64,000 nucleotides of DNA from contig PNLP01000031.1 in assembly GCA_013823135.1 (NCBI GenBank), positions 17,601 to 81,600 on the forward strand, written 5' to 3'. The position numbers and the translations under genes were made by a program. Of the stretch, positions 44,738 to 52,582 are shown in pieces (positions within the stretch are counted from its first letter, which is position 1; each line of letters begins with the position of its first letter). Source of the DNA: Planctomycetaceae bacterium (lineage in GTDB: Bacteria; Planctomycetota; Planctomycetia; Gemmatales; Gemmataceae). The notes below the pieces were generated by a model. That model ran no database searches. It was given only the letters and a program-made list of their open reading frames with translations, and was not told the origin of the DNA.

Positions 44738-44811
44738 AGCCGGTGGCGGGTTTCGCACCCGCATGATCCGAGGTACGAGCTCGGTGCCTTTCTGGGTCGC
44801 GCCACACCGGC
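44738..44811 (-). tRNA. tRNA-Thr(CGT)-like gene with aberrant D-arm and T-loop
   Basis: On the minus strand a cloverleaf can be drawn with a perfect 7-bp acceptor stem (GCCGGTG/CACCGGC), a 5-bp anticodon stem (CCGAG/CTCGG) around CTCGTAC (anticodon CGT), and a 5-bp T stem (GCGGG/CCCGC). U8 is present. Two standard features are missing. The D-arm keeps only two pairs and the D-loop has no GG, and the T-loop reads TGCGAAA instead of TTCGAAA. CCA is not encoded. It may be a tRNA with a non-ribosomal role, a decayed tRNA, or a divergent but working one. Confidence 0.5.
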
Positions 44812-44817
44812 GATTCA

Positions 44818-44900
44818 CGTTTCGTGTTTCGCGTTCAATGTTTCTCGTTCAAAGAAGCGCCAGGCTGAAACTCGAAACTTGGAACGCGAAACTCGAAACG
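44818..44900. repeat. Inverted repeat between tRNA genes
   Basis: 19-base arms (44818-44836 and 44882-44900, CGTTTCGTGTTTCGCGTTC) match at 18 positions around 45 bases. The element lies between the end of tRNA-His and the start of the tRNA-Thr-like gene and may form a hairpin in the precursor. Confidence 0.75.
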
Positions 44901-44909
44901 TCGAGGAGG

Positions 44910-44983
44910 GCGGCGCGGGGGGAATCGAACCCCTCACCTCGGCTTTCACAGAGCCGCGTGCGAACCACTACACCACATGCCGC
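44910..44983 (-). tRNA. tRNA-His(GTG)
   Basis: The anticodon stem CGGCT/AGCCG is perfect around CTGTGAA, giving anticodon GTG. The D stem is GTGT/GCAC, and the T-loop is TTCGATT with four G-C pairs below it. The acceptor starts with an encoded extra G that faces discriminator C73, the hallmark identity pair of histidine tRNA. The acceptor stem has one A-C mismatch and one G-T pair. CCA is not encoded. Confidence 0.9.
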
Positions 44984-45008
44984 ATCGAACCCAACCGGGT
45001 GGTTGGAG

Positions 45009-45050
45009 TGATCCCGGGCGGACTCGAACCGCCGATCTCCTCCGTGTCAG
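45009..45050 (-). pseudogene. 3' half of tRNA-Val(GAC): attachment-site remnant
   Basis: On the minus strand the sequence runs from an anticodon loop CTGACAC (anticodon GAC) through stem GGAGG, variable AGATC, a perfect T-arm (GGCGG TTCGAGT CCGCC), and acceptor CGGGATC plus A. Nothing upstream (TTCCTAT and on) pairs with these, so the 5' half is absent. A tRNA 3' half next to a tyrosine recombinase gene is the usual footprint of an integrated element. The intact tRNA-Val should stand at the far end; it was not seen in this window. Confidence 0.85.
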
Positions 45051-45114
45051 ATAGGAACCCAGACCTATAAACATCCTTGTTTTATAGTCGATTGTTAATT
45101 CTAGGATTCCAAAA

Positions 45115-45138
45115 GTCCTAGAAATCGTCCTAGAAATC
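45115..45138. repeat. Tandem 12-mer pair at the 3' end of the integrase gene
   Basis: GTCCTAGAAATC occurs twice without a gap (45115-45126 and 45127-45138). A further partial reverse copy ATTCTAGGA is at 45098-45106. The second unit overlaps the recombinase stop codon. The motif is repeated in inverse orientation upstream of the gene. Confidence 0.85.
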
Positions 45139-46330
45139 AACCCTTCTTCGGCCTCAACACTGCTTGCATCTCCCGCAGTGCTTCGCGTCCGTTCAACGCC
45201 TGTGCTGCTACATAGTGCTTTCTCGCGGTCGCCGGGTTCACGTTAAAAGCCTCACGAATTCCATCTACTGACCCCGTAGCTTGTGCAAACCGCGTGATTG
45301 CTCGCTTGCGGAAGTCGTGACTCTTCAAGCTCACACCAGTCTGGAGCGTGAACCGATAGAGGAGTTTTGCCATCGCACCTTTCATCAGCTTCGGCGTGAA
45401 TGTGTGTTCAACCTGCTTCGCGTGCGGTCTTCGATGCCTGGTCTGTTCCGTTGTGTAAGCCTCGAACAAGTACGTCTTGCCCTTCGCCTTGTTGAGTTCC
45501 TTCACCAGATCGGCAGGCAGTGGGACGATTCGTTCTGTGTTCGTCTTCTCGTCGTCGGGGTTGATGGTCAGCGTGTTGTCGAGCGTGTTCAGATGGTGGG
45601 AACGCACGCTGCACAAATCGAGCAAGCGACAACCCGCAACTGCCTTCGTCTCGAAGAACAACGCAGGCAGTCGCCAACCTGGATACCGTGTTTCAAGCCA
45701 CTTGAAGAACTTGGTAAGGGTTTCGTCGCTGGTCACGCGAATTGCCATCGTCGGGATTTGGGGAAGGTCAAGCCGCTCGAACGGGTTGTCACTGCCGACG
45801 AACCCCAACTTGCGGAACTGTTTCGAGAACAACCCCTTTAACTTGGTGACGTGAATATGCACGGTCTGCGGTGTGCGTCGGTAGAACGTCGCGTCCTTGT
45901 GTTCTGATCGCTTGTAAGGCGTCTTGAAGTACAGGTTGACGAATTGTTGGGCTTCGGCCTGCGTGACGGCTGACGGCCCTTTGGTGGCGATTGTGTCCGT
46001 GAATGCCTTGATCGCACCTAACCATGCTTCAAGGGTCTTCGGCCGCACCCTCAACGCCTTCAACTCTGTGATCGCTTCCGCCCAAGTTACCTTGCGGGGG
46101 TCAACGCTTCCTGCTGTGTACGCCTTCAAGATGATCTTCTCCACTTCGCTGTACGCATCGGCTTTCGAGGAACACGAAGTGGACAACTCGCAATACTTAT
46201 CCTCGGTTGGGTGACGGAAGACAACACGCCACACTCGCCCCTCTTTCGTCGTGCGTTCCTTCAGCGAGTACCCCACTTCACGACCGTCACGCAGTTCAAA
46301 CACTTCTTCACTCTTGCGACCCCGTGCCAT
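45137..46330 (-). CDS. Tyrosine recombinase (integrase)
   Basis: 397 residues. The N-terminal part (about 1-190) holds an arm-binding-like segment and a SAM-like core-binding domain. The catalytic domain has R235 in VAGCRLLDL, K262 in DDEKTNTERIVPL, H338 and R341 in KSHDFRKRAI, and nucleophile Y373 in ARKHYVAAQ, a complete set. It faces the tRNA-Val 3' half 87 bases downstream, and the gene is flanked by inverted pairs of a 12-mer. It is expected to integrate and excise the island. Confidence 0.92.
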   Translation of the reverse strand: MARGRKSEEVFELRDGREVGYSLKERTTKEGRVWRVVFRHPTEDKYCELSTSCSSKADAYSEVEKIILKAYTAGSVDPRKVTWAEAITELKALRVRPKTLEAWLGAIKAFTDTIATKGPSAVTQAEAQQFVNLYFKTPYKRSEHKDATFYRRTPQTVHIHVTKLKGLFSKQFRKLGFVGSDNPFERLDLPQIPTMAIRVTSDETLTKFFKWLETRYPGWRLPALFFETKAVAGCRLLDLCSVRSHHLNTLDNTLTINPDDEKTNTERIVPLPADLVKELNKAKGKTYLFEAYTTEQTRHRRPHAKQVEHTFTPKLMKGAMAKLLYRFTLQTGVSLKSHDFRKRAITRFAQATGSVDGIREAFNVNPATARKHYVAAQALNGREALREMQAVLRPKKG

Positions 46331-46340
46331 GTTGCTCCCC

Positions 46341-46366
46341 CATTTCTAGGACTCGATTTCTAGGAC
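46341..46366. repeat. Second 12-mer pair upstream of the integrase gene
   Basis: CATTTCTAGGAC (46341-46352) and GATTTCTAGGAC (46355-46366) are the reverse complement of the GTCCTAGAAATC units at 45115-45138. The second copy matches fully and the first at 11 of 12 positions. The pair begins 11 bases before the integrase ATG, where binding could also repress the gene. Confidence 0.85.
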
Positions 46367-46432
46367 TTACAGAGGAGTCTAGACGAAAGCACCCCGCCGA
46401 GCAAGGACGGGGTGTTGAAATGGGAAGGGTGT

Positions 46433-46900
46433 TCAACGTCTTGTCTTTAACCAGTCATCGAGGTCTTCGCGTCTGAACACCAGCTTCTTGATACCGGGCA
46501 TTCGCTTCGGCCTGCCTGTCGTGCATCGGCTGTTGTAGATCGTCTGCTTCGAGACTCTGGCATAGGCTGCCGCTTCCTCGATGTCGAGATAAGGGCTGTC
46601 GATCTTCGGCAGCGTGATGTACTCTTGCCCGGCTACCATTTGGGCCAAACCCGTTAGCTGCTCGTCCAGGCCGGCGAGCCATGCTTGCTGCTGACGCAGC
46701 AGACGCACGCTCTCGATGAGTGCCGCTTCCTGCACTTGCAAGTCTCGCAATTCGTCGTCGTCATCGTCATCGTCATCATTGACGGTGACGGTCTGGCTCA
46801 GAATCCAATCCCCGAGCGGCATGGGGCGGCGGGATACCGGCAGGCCGGGACCGGTCGCCGTAACCACCTCGATCTCATCGTTGGTTCGTTCACCAGCCAT
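46433..46900 (-). CDS. Excisionase-like helix-turn-helix protein
   Basis: 155 residues. Residues about 100-155 form a MerR/excisionase-type winged helix: YLDIEEAAAYARVSKQTIYN, then a basic wing and KLVFRREDLDDWLKTR. The N-terminal half contains eight consecutive Asp encoded by alternating GAT/GAC and a short Gln/Leu coiled coil. It lies 102 bases upstream of the integrase on the same strand, the usual place for a directionality factor. The longer frame that begins at 47083 adds unrelated residues, so the start is set at MAGERTN. Confidence 0.82.
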   Translation of the reverse strand: MAGERTNDEIEVVTATGPGLPVSRRPMPLGDWILSQTVTVNDDDDDDDDELRDLQVQEAALIESVRLLRQQQAWLAGLDEQLTGLAQMVAGQEYITLPKIDSPYLDIEEAAAYARVSKQTIYNSRCTTGRPKRMPGIKKLVFRREDLDDWLKTRR

Positions 46901-47447
46901 CGCTGACCCCCGAGCTTGTCCCCGACACATGGTATGCGAGCTAATTGAAATCCGGAAACGCCGGCCAGCGATTCTCCTGGATCGTCGGACGGCCGGAATC
47001 CCGCCAGCCAGCCCCCAGACTGACGGCAGCCGGCGTCGCTTCTGGAGCGGCGGAATTCCAGCAACCGCCAGAAACGGCCCCAACTCGCTCGCAAGCGGCC
47101 GTCGCTACCAACGCGACACCCGGCACCCGCCGGGTGTTTCCGTCTAACGACCGAGTCAGTTAACGAGCCGTCCGGGCCGTTGCCGGGCCGTCGGCGCAAT
47201 TGCAATTCCGTTGGCAAGCCGTCGGGACGACGCCGAGCCGTCGCCAACGTGAAGGCGGTGGGCCTGCCAACGACGGAAACGGCCCCACCTCACTTCTCCA
47301 GCAGCCGACGCCACCAAACCGCCCAAAGTCGCCGATGCGGCTTGGCGGCTGGTTTAACCGGCGGCAGCAGGGGGAGAGCTGGGAGAATGAATCGTGAACG
47401 CGGGCGTACTCGCCGAAGTGACGCACGCCCCCGACGCTAGCCCGACG

Positions 47448-47546
47448 CCAGAAAATCGGCCGCCAGACTCCGGCCCGTTTTTTTACCCCAGATAATCGGC
47501 CGCCAGCCCGCCAGGCCGTCGGCCGGCCCCCAGATATTGGCCCCAG
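47448..47546. repeat. Iteron-like direct repeats
   Basis: CCAGAAAATCGGCCGCCAG (47448-47466) and CCAGATAATCGGCCGCCAG (47488-47506) differ at one base. A weaker third copy, CCAGATATTGGCCCCAG, is at 47530-47546. Spacing is 40 and 42 bases, about four helical turns each. Confidence 0.65.
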
Positions 47547-48081
47547 GCCGCCGGCCGTCGTGAAGGAAGCCGGCCGCCGGCCGATCCCACTCCGCCGGCC
47601 GTCCGCCAGCCGGTCAACCCCTCCATTTGAGTCCACGCCTCAAATTATGCTCCTCTTCAGTATCTGTACAGAATCTGTTCGTCAACCCCGGCCAAATCAC
47701 CCCCAAACGACCGACCACAGGAAACGGCCCTGGCTGCTTCTACAGCGGCATCGGCCCGGAAATCGATACAATCCCACCCACGCCGGCCGACGCGATTCTA
47801 GGACCCATTTTGGCGATTTGGCGAGTTGTTGGTTGTCGGCCAGTTTGGCAAGAGGGGGCGGCGGCGGCACGTTGGAGGCTCTCTGCTTGACTGCCAGACG
47901 CCCAGCAATTCGCCAAGCAGGCCAAAACCCTAGGATTCCTAGGCGATGAGGGCTGTCTGCTTAACTCCCTGCCGTTTTGGCCAAAAAAAACCTACTGGCC
48001 GGCAGAGATGCAGGGGGCCGACCGGAGGGAGAGGCTCTCCAGTTTTTTTGGGAGGCTCTTTCCACTGAGCAGTTAAGTTAA

Positions 48082-48118
48082 CTCTATATCTCTCTATCTC
48101 TCTCTCTCTCTCTTCTCT
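48082..48118. repeat. CT-rich simple repeat
   Basis: A pyrimidine tract made mostly of CT dinucleotides, with (TC) runs of up to about ten units. It follows an A/T-rich patch with GTTAAGTTAACT. Confidence 0.9.
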
Positions 48119-48335
48119 TGTATTGTAGGGTTTCGTGACGGCTTTGGGTTCTCTCCGATCTGCTCAGTTGCCTACTCAGTCCAATCTTACTGCTTGTCAG
48201 TCACTGCCTCTTTCGTCTCACTATCCGTCCTTTAAGTGTATCGCCCAAAAATTCCCATTTTTTATCTGAACACTTTCCTGATCGGAGCGTTTCTGTTGCC
48301 GTGACGAACCGATTCCCCAACATCCGGAGATTCTC

Positions 48336-48728
48336 ATGGCCAGGCCCTGCGGTGGCGACGAAGCAAAACTGATGGCCGCGATTCTCGACTCGACGCTCCC
48401 CAGCCACACCGAACCCATTTCGGTGCGTGCGGTGATATCGGATAGCGATCTCTACGCCCTGCACCGAGCAGCCCTTGAGAGCTACGGCGTCGTCCTTCTC
48501 GAAGGCGGACCTGGTGCCCGACGCTCCGACTTGTCGCGGAAGCGATACCTCTTCCTCGAACAGTACCGTATCAGGCTCACGCTCCTTCGCGGCACGCCCT
48601 GGTCTGACCTGGACTGCGATCAGTTGCTCCGCCGTCTCCCCTGCGCAAAATCGGCCACGAAGTGCCTGTCTGGCGGAATGGCCTGCGGTGTGCAATTGCC
48701 GCTCAGCGACTGGGCCACCCCAGCCTGA
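48336..48728 (+). CDS. Hypothetical protein
   Basis: 130 residues. CCGGAG lies about 7 bases before the ATG. The sequence is balanced in composition (SDLYALHRAALESYGVVLLEG, then RYLFLEQYRIRLTLLRGTP), which suggests a folded alpha/beta protein. No family is recognised. An antisense frame of 181 codons covers the same bases but has no ribosome site. It lies in the accessory region. Confidence 0.55.
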   Translation: MARPCGGDEAKLMAAILDSTLPSHTEPISVRAVISDSDLYALHRAALESYGVVLLEGGPGARRSDLSRKRYLFLEQYRIRLTLLRGTPWSDLDCDQLLRRLPCAKSATKCLSGGMACGVQLPLSDWATPA

Positions 48729-48848
48729 CCCAAGGGGCGCGCCCACGCCCCAATCTGGTCGCCACTTCGCCCCCTTTTCCGAAGAACACTTTTCCCTGGC
48801 CGACGTTTCTCACTGTGGAGAAAAACAACCACAGTCAGGAACGCCACC

Positions 48849-49127
48849 ATGAAAGCACTCAAGCGGCCGACGCCCACCACCACAACTCTCACGCACGCCA
48901 GCGACGGCACCATCGTCGCCACCGACGTTTACTGTGGCGCGGCACTCGCCAAGCGTGCGAAGGCTTACGCCGACCCGGTTGACGTTGGCCCGTCGGTCGA
49001 AGACATCAGCGAATTGTCGCCCGAGCGCATTTGGCGAGTTTACACCAGCCCTGAAATTGGCGGTATTCGGCGTTCTGCTCGCCAGCCGTTAGTGGATAAA
49101 CGGGCACTATCCGAGGTCGCGCCTTGA
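48849..49127 (+). CDS. Hypothetical small protein
   Basis: 92 residues, with AGGA 8 bases ahead of the ATG. A Thr/Pro-rich start is followed by IVATDVYCGAALAKRAKAYAD and a hydrophilic end containing SPERIWRVYTSPEIGG. No family is recognised. It follows the 48336 gene by 120 bases and may be co-transcribed. Confidence 0.5.
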   Translation: MKALKRPTPTTTTLTHASDGTIVATDVYCGAALAKRAKAYADPVDVGPSVEDISELSPERIWRVYTSPEIGGIRRSARQPLVDKRALSEVAP

Positions 49128-49564
49128 TCGCAAAGGGAACCTCGATTCAGACGTTTCCTATCGAGGTTCGTGTGGATTCAACGTCTGCCAACCCCTTTCT
49201 GGCGGTCATTAACCCAAGATGAGACCGGGGCGCAACCACGGCGCGATGCCAGCCGACAGACGACCATCCTTCGTGTCCGATTGCCCCACCCATAGGGCGA
49301 CTTCGGCAATGCACTCTTCGACTCCGTCGCCAGACAAACCTTCAACGGGTCCAGGAAGCGACCCGGCCAATCGGGCGCTTCCCGCTGCGTGATGTGTTCC
49401 GGCGTGACGGGCAGTGGCAACCAAACTCGCAAAATCCAACAATTGCCCCCTGAACACTTCGTCTCGCCGAGCGTTTCTACTGCCATCGCAGGTGACGATC
49501 ATCGCCGCCGCGGCCCGTCAGCCACGAGCCTGAACCCGCTTGAATTTTCCAAAAGGAGATCGAA
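49128..49564. other. Stretch without a supported gene
   Basis: About 440 bases. Two minus-strand frames near 49178-49502 are about 100 codons long but overlap each other and have no clear start site. The only firm element is AGGAG at about 49554, which belongs to the next gene. Confidence 0.4.
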
Positions 49565-50020
49565 TTGGTCGAGTCACAACCCGAGGCACCACAGCCGCTT
49601 CAGCCTGCCATTGATCCTGTGAATTTCCGCGTGAACGAGGACGATCTGCTCATCCTCGCCCGACACTGGATGGGGGTCATCCACGACTACCAGCAGTTCC
49701 TGTTCTACTACCAGCAGTCCTGGTCCAGTGGCAGGCGGCGTGCCGATCATGCTTATGACCAACTGGATCGGATCGCGGAGGTGATTGGCGGTGACGCCAT
49801 GAAGAAGGCCTGGGGCGAAGTGAATTCGGAATTGCGCCAGCGTATGGGTGAGGACGTTTGGCAAATTTACAAGTACGGCGACGCAGAGGCTCGGAAGCGA
49901 TACTCGGATGAGACGTACGGCGCACTCTTGAGTGGCGAAGTTGAGGGACAATTCGCTGAGAGTTGGGGCGACGGCGGCGACGACCCACCTCCGAGCGAAT
50001 CCCAACCAGCCCTCGATTGA
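49565..50020 (+). CDS. Hypothetical acidic helical protein
   Basis: 151 residues with a TTG start, supported by AGGAG 7 bases upstream; no ATG is better placed. The protein is rich in Tyr, Trp, Asp and Glu (ILARHWMGVIHDYQQFLFYYQQ, then ADHAYDQLDRIAEVIGGDAM) and is probably helical, with an acidic Pro-rich end. No family is recognised. It lies in accessory DNA next to a PD-(D/E)XK-like gene on the other strand. Confidence 0.7.
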   Translation: MVESQPEAPQPLQPAIDPVNFRVNEDDLLILARHWMGVIHDYQQFLFYYQQSWSSGRRRADHAYDQLDRIAEVIGGDAMKKAWGEVNSELRQRMGEDVWQIYKYGDAEARKRYSDETYGALLSGEVEGQFAESWGDGGDDPPPSESQPALD

Positions 50021-50120
50021 CAACGCAGAACGCAGGTCGCCGACCGAGCCTCGGGCGACCTGCCAGCCGAAACGGACGGTTGCCCCGATGCCGGCCCTCG
50101 CTCGTGTCCCCGTGGGTTCG

Positions 50121-50879
50121 TCACCGCCGGTGTTTGGCGAGGATGTCGAGGAACTCACTGACGACCTCGCCTGGCCGCTGGTAACACCGCTCGGCCGTAC
50201 AGTGCTGAACACAAAGTACGCCGGATTTCTTGAACCAACTGTCCTTTTCGGCGTCCTTCTCGAACCGGTCTGGGTGGTACGAAACCTCCAGAATGCCCCA
50301 CGTCCCGTCGAGGCAAACCAGGAAATCGACCTCCCGGTGGTCCTGGTAGCTGTTCCCCGTCTCGGCCCGGACCGCCAGGGCCAGCGGTAAGAATAGCACC
50401 TTCCGGTTTTCCAACTCTTGGGCGATGCGGATTTCGGACTGTGAGGCGAACTTCATCTCGTTGTAAACGTAAAGGGTGCGGCCTTCCCGCTTGAACACCT
50501 TCTCCGAGACGAGTGCCTGGTTGGCGTCCTTGTAGTTCACGATGAGGTCGCGGGCGACAGCCTTCCACCCGTCTTCCGGGTCGAGCAGCTTCATCCGAAA
50601 CTCGATTTCGGGGTCGGGTACGTCGTTCCCGTTCTGGTCCGAAACGTAACCCGCAGCGACCGTTTTCAGAGTCACGGTCAGGGCGTCCCGGATCGCCGGG
50701 TTGCCGTGGACGAGTGGGAACGCGGACGGCGGCAGGTCGATGGACAGGCCGTAGGCGTTGAAGCCCGAGACGAGGGTCGTCACGTCGGCGTCGAGCACCG
50801 CCGCCGCGAGTTCCCGGTGTCCGGCTTCCAAAAGCACCTGCACCCACGTCCGATGCAATCGTGATTCGTGGTCGTTCAT
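50121..50879 (-). CDS. PD-(D/E)XK-like nuclease-fold protein
   Basis: 252 residues. The C-terminal half has FASQSEIRIAQELENRKVLFLPLALAV, then REVDFLVCLDGTWGILEVSYHPD and DSWFKKSGVLCVQHC. This D...ExS order and the glycine-rich strand resemble a cyanobacterial-type family with a restriction-endonuclease fold, whose usual motif is DFLxxxxGxWGILEVDG. Here the third catalytic position is Ser rather than Asp or Lys, so activity is uncertain. The N-terminal half is unknown. Role in the island is unknown. Confidence 0.6.
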   Translation of the reverse strand: MNDHESRLHRTWVQVLLEAGHRELAAAVLDADVTTLVSGFNAYGLSIDLPPSAFPLVHGNPAIRDALTVTLKTVAAGYVSDQNGNDVPDPEIEFRMKLLDPEDGWKAVARDLIVNYKDANQALVSEKVFKREGRTLYVYNEMKFASQSEIRIAQELENRKVLFLPLALAVRAETGNSYQDHREVDFLVCLDGTWGILEVSYHPDRFEKDAEKDSWFKKSGVLCVQHCTAERCYQRPGEVVSEFLDILAKHRR

Positions 50880-51243
50880 TCTCGGCCCTCATCGTGCCTC
50901 AGCGGTCTGCCTTTTCTTACGGAGTAGCCACTCGTTCCCGAATTCTGCGGGTGTGCATCTCGAACCACGGCACGCCAGTTGTGAACTCGTCACTCTCTCA
51001 CAACAGCATTTCGAGTCTCATTCTTCCAGAATCTTCACTTCGATTCGGCCTTGGTTATCTGGGTGAAACCTGCGTGCGGGGAGTCGGTTACGGTCGTCAC
51101 CACAACCTCATCATTTGTTCACGCAATCTGAACGAATGTACCCGAACCTGCTCACGCTTGCCACTCTCCCTTTCTTCAACGCCAGCCCCGTGTCCGGGGC
51201 GGCGAACACAAACGCCCTGCACGGGCAAAAGGATCGGTGGACC

Positions 51244-51609
51244 GTGAAGACTTTCATTCTTTCCGTGGCCCTTCTCGGGTTCTGCGGTGTCGCGGGTGCG
51301 GACGAGCAGACCGTGGTTGTCCCGCAGGACAACAAGCCGTTCGCCGTCGAGAAGGCCGACCTCGTGCGGCTGACCGGAAAGGGCATCGCCGGCTCGAAGA
51401 TCGAGGCCAAGGTGGAAGGCCCGGCGAAGGTTGCCGCCACCAGCGACGTGCGGGCACTGGTTCAGGGTCGCGTCGTCATCGGCAACTCCGTCAAGGAGTT
51501 CGACCTGAAACCGACCGACAAGGGCAAGGTCACGGTGACGATCACCGTCACCCCGCCGCAACCGGATGCCGCCGCGACCGTAACAAAGTACGAGTTTGAA
51601 GTGAAGTGA
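51244..51609 (+). CDS. Small secreted beta-rich protein
   Basis: 121 residues from a GTG start at the beginning of a signal peptide (KTFILSVALLGFCGVAGA). GGTGG lies near the expected site; a longer frame from 51115 has no better start. The mature part (KADLVRLTGKGIAGSKIEAKV ... VTVTITVTPPQPDA) looks like one Ig-like beta domain. No family is recognised. Confidence 0.65.
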   Translation: MKTFILSVALLGFCGVAGADEQTVVVPQDNKPFAVEKADLVRLTGKGIAGSKIEAKVEGPAKVAATSDVRALVQGRVVIGNSVKEFDLKPTDKGKVTVTITVTPPQPDAAATVTKYEFEVK

Positions 51610-51746
51610 GCGTGACCGACCCGGCGAGGCCAGGGCGGCACTCCGCTCTGCTTCGCCGGCCGTCAGGAGGCGACTTTGTTGACGACAGTCGGCACCGGTG
51701 ACTTCGAGTTCAGAATCGTCTGGTACTGCCCCGGCTTCTTCATCTC

Positions 51747-52286
51747 CTACATCAAGAATGTCACCCACTGCTCGCTGAACGCATAGTCCTTGTGGGCGGC
51801 GTCATAGTGGCAATACTCGATCCGGGTCTTCTCCGGGTGCGGGTCGCCCTTCCTCGGTCGCACCGCGTAGAACGCACACGCATTGGCGTGATGGTAGCTG
51901 GCGGCAAAGCAGCACGCCTTTCCGCACGACTGCTTGACCACCGGTTCGACCCGCTTGCAAACGTCGCTCGCCTTCAGCCGTCCGGCGTTGGCGACCTGGG
52001 CGATGGCGGGTTTGAGGAGAGCCGCCAACTTCTCGTACTGAACCAACTCGTCCGGCTTGGCCGGGTCGAACTTGACGAACTCGACGGAGACATCGGCCTG
52101 CCCCTGGTGGTTCGACACCTTCGGGATCAGGAACACCTTGTAGCTGAACCGCAGGTCGTCGGTCATTCGATGCGAGAGGGACAAACGGAAGGTGTCGAGG
52201 TACTGCTGGACGCTGGCCTGGAGCGGCTTGTGCAGGCGGGACACGACCTTGCTCTGCTCCTCGTTGTGCTACCGCGAAAGGGACAT
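51747..52286 (-). pseudogene. DUF3644 protein remnant, N-terminally truncated with an in-frame stop
   Basis: The readable part (about 165 residues) contains FSYKVFLIPKVSNHQGQADV, a segment with VANAGRLKASDVCKRV, and YCHYDAAHKDYAFSEQWV. I recognise these as the C-terminal part of DUF3644 proteins, found in phage-resistance contexts. Five codons after an ATG at 52286 there is TAG, after which the frame continues, so the gene is interrupted and most of its N-terminal domain is missing. A shorter protein from a GTG at 52244 cannot be ruled out. Confidence 0.6.
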
Positions 52287-52335
52287 ACCTCAGTCTACCA
52301 ACCCACAGTGCAAGAGCGGTCGATGATCTGAAATC

Positions 52336-52452
52336 GGAGGCGGTCGGCAATCGTTATGGCGAGATTCTGCACGAAAGCTGCTTCACGCGGTTGCGAAGTT
52401 CCGCTACGCCGACAAACTGAAGCGCGAAGTGGAACTCGAAATCGCCGAGTGA
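52336..52452 (+). pseudogene. C-terminal gene remnant with frame break
   Basis: The phrase NRYGEILHE in one frame and LLHAVAKFRYADKLKREVELEIAE in another frame, ending with TGA at 52450-52452, read as two pieces of one small protein split by a frameshift. No start is present. The parent family is not recognised. Confidence 0.35.
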
Positions 52453-52582
52453 TCTCGCTGAACTCGCCGAAATCAAGAACGCCCCGAGATGAGATGCTCG
52501 TGGCATTCACGTTTTCCCAGGCGTCCTGGCTTGGCAGGCTCGTAGTCAGATGCCCTGTCAAGCCCCGAGTAGAAAGCCGAAA

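Larger units (their letters stand above)
46901..48335. other. ORF-poor, GGCCG/CCAG-rich region of the island
   Basis: About 1.4 kb without a convincing gene. GCCGGC, CGGCCG and GCCGTC motifs are very dense up to about 47620. Then composition changes, with T and A runs (TTTTTTT at 47478-47484, A8 near 47985). CTAGGA motifs occur at about 47796 and 47929. All long frames here are Arg/Gly/Pro-rich and lack ribosome sites. It may hold a replication or transfer origin or noncoding RNA. Confidence 0.6.

Noticed and set aside
47160..47636. 158-codon minus-strand frame in the GC-rich block
   Set aside because: Arg/Gly/Pro-rich sequence produced by GGCCG repeats, with no start site.
48201..48746. 181-codon minus-strand frame
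   Set aside because: The plus-strand frame over the same bases has a better ribosome site and composition.
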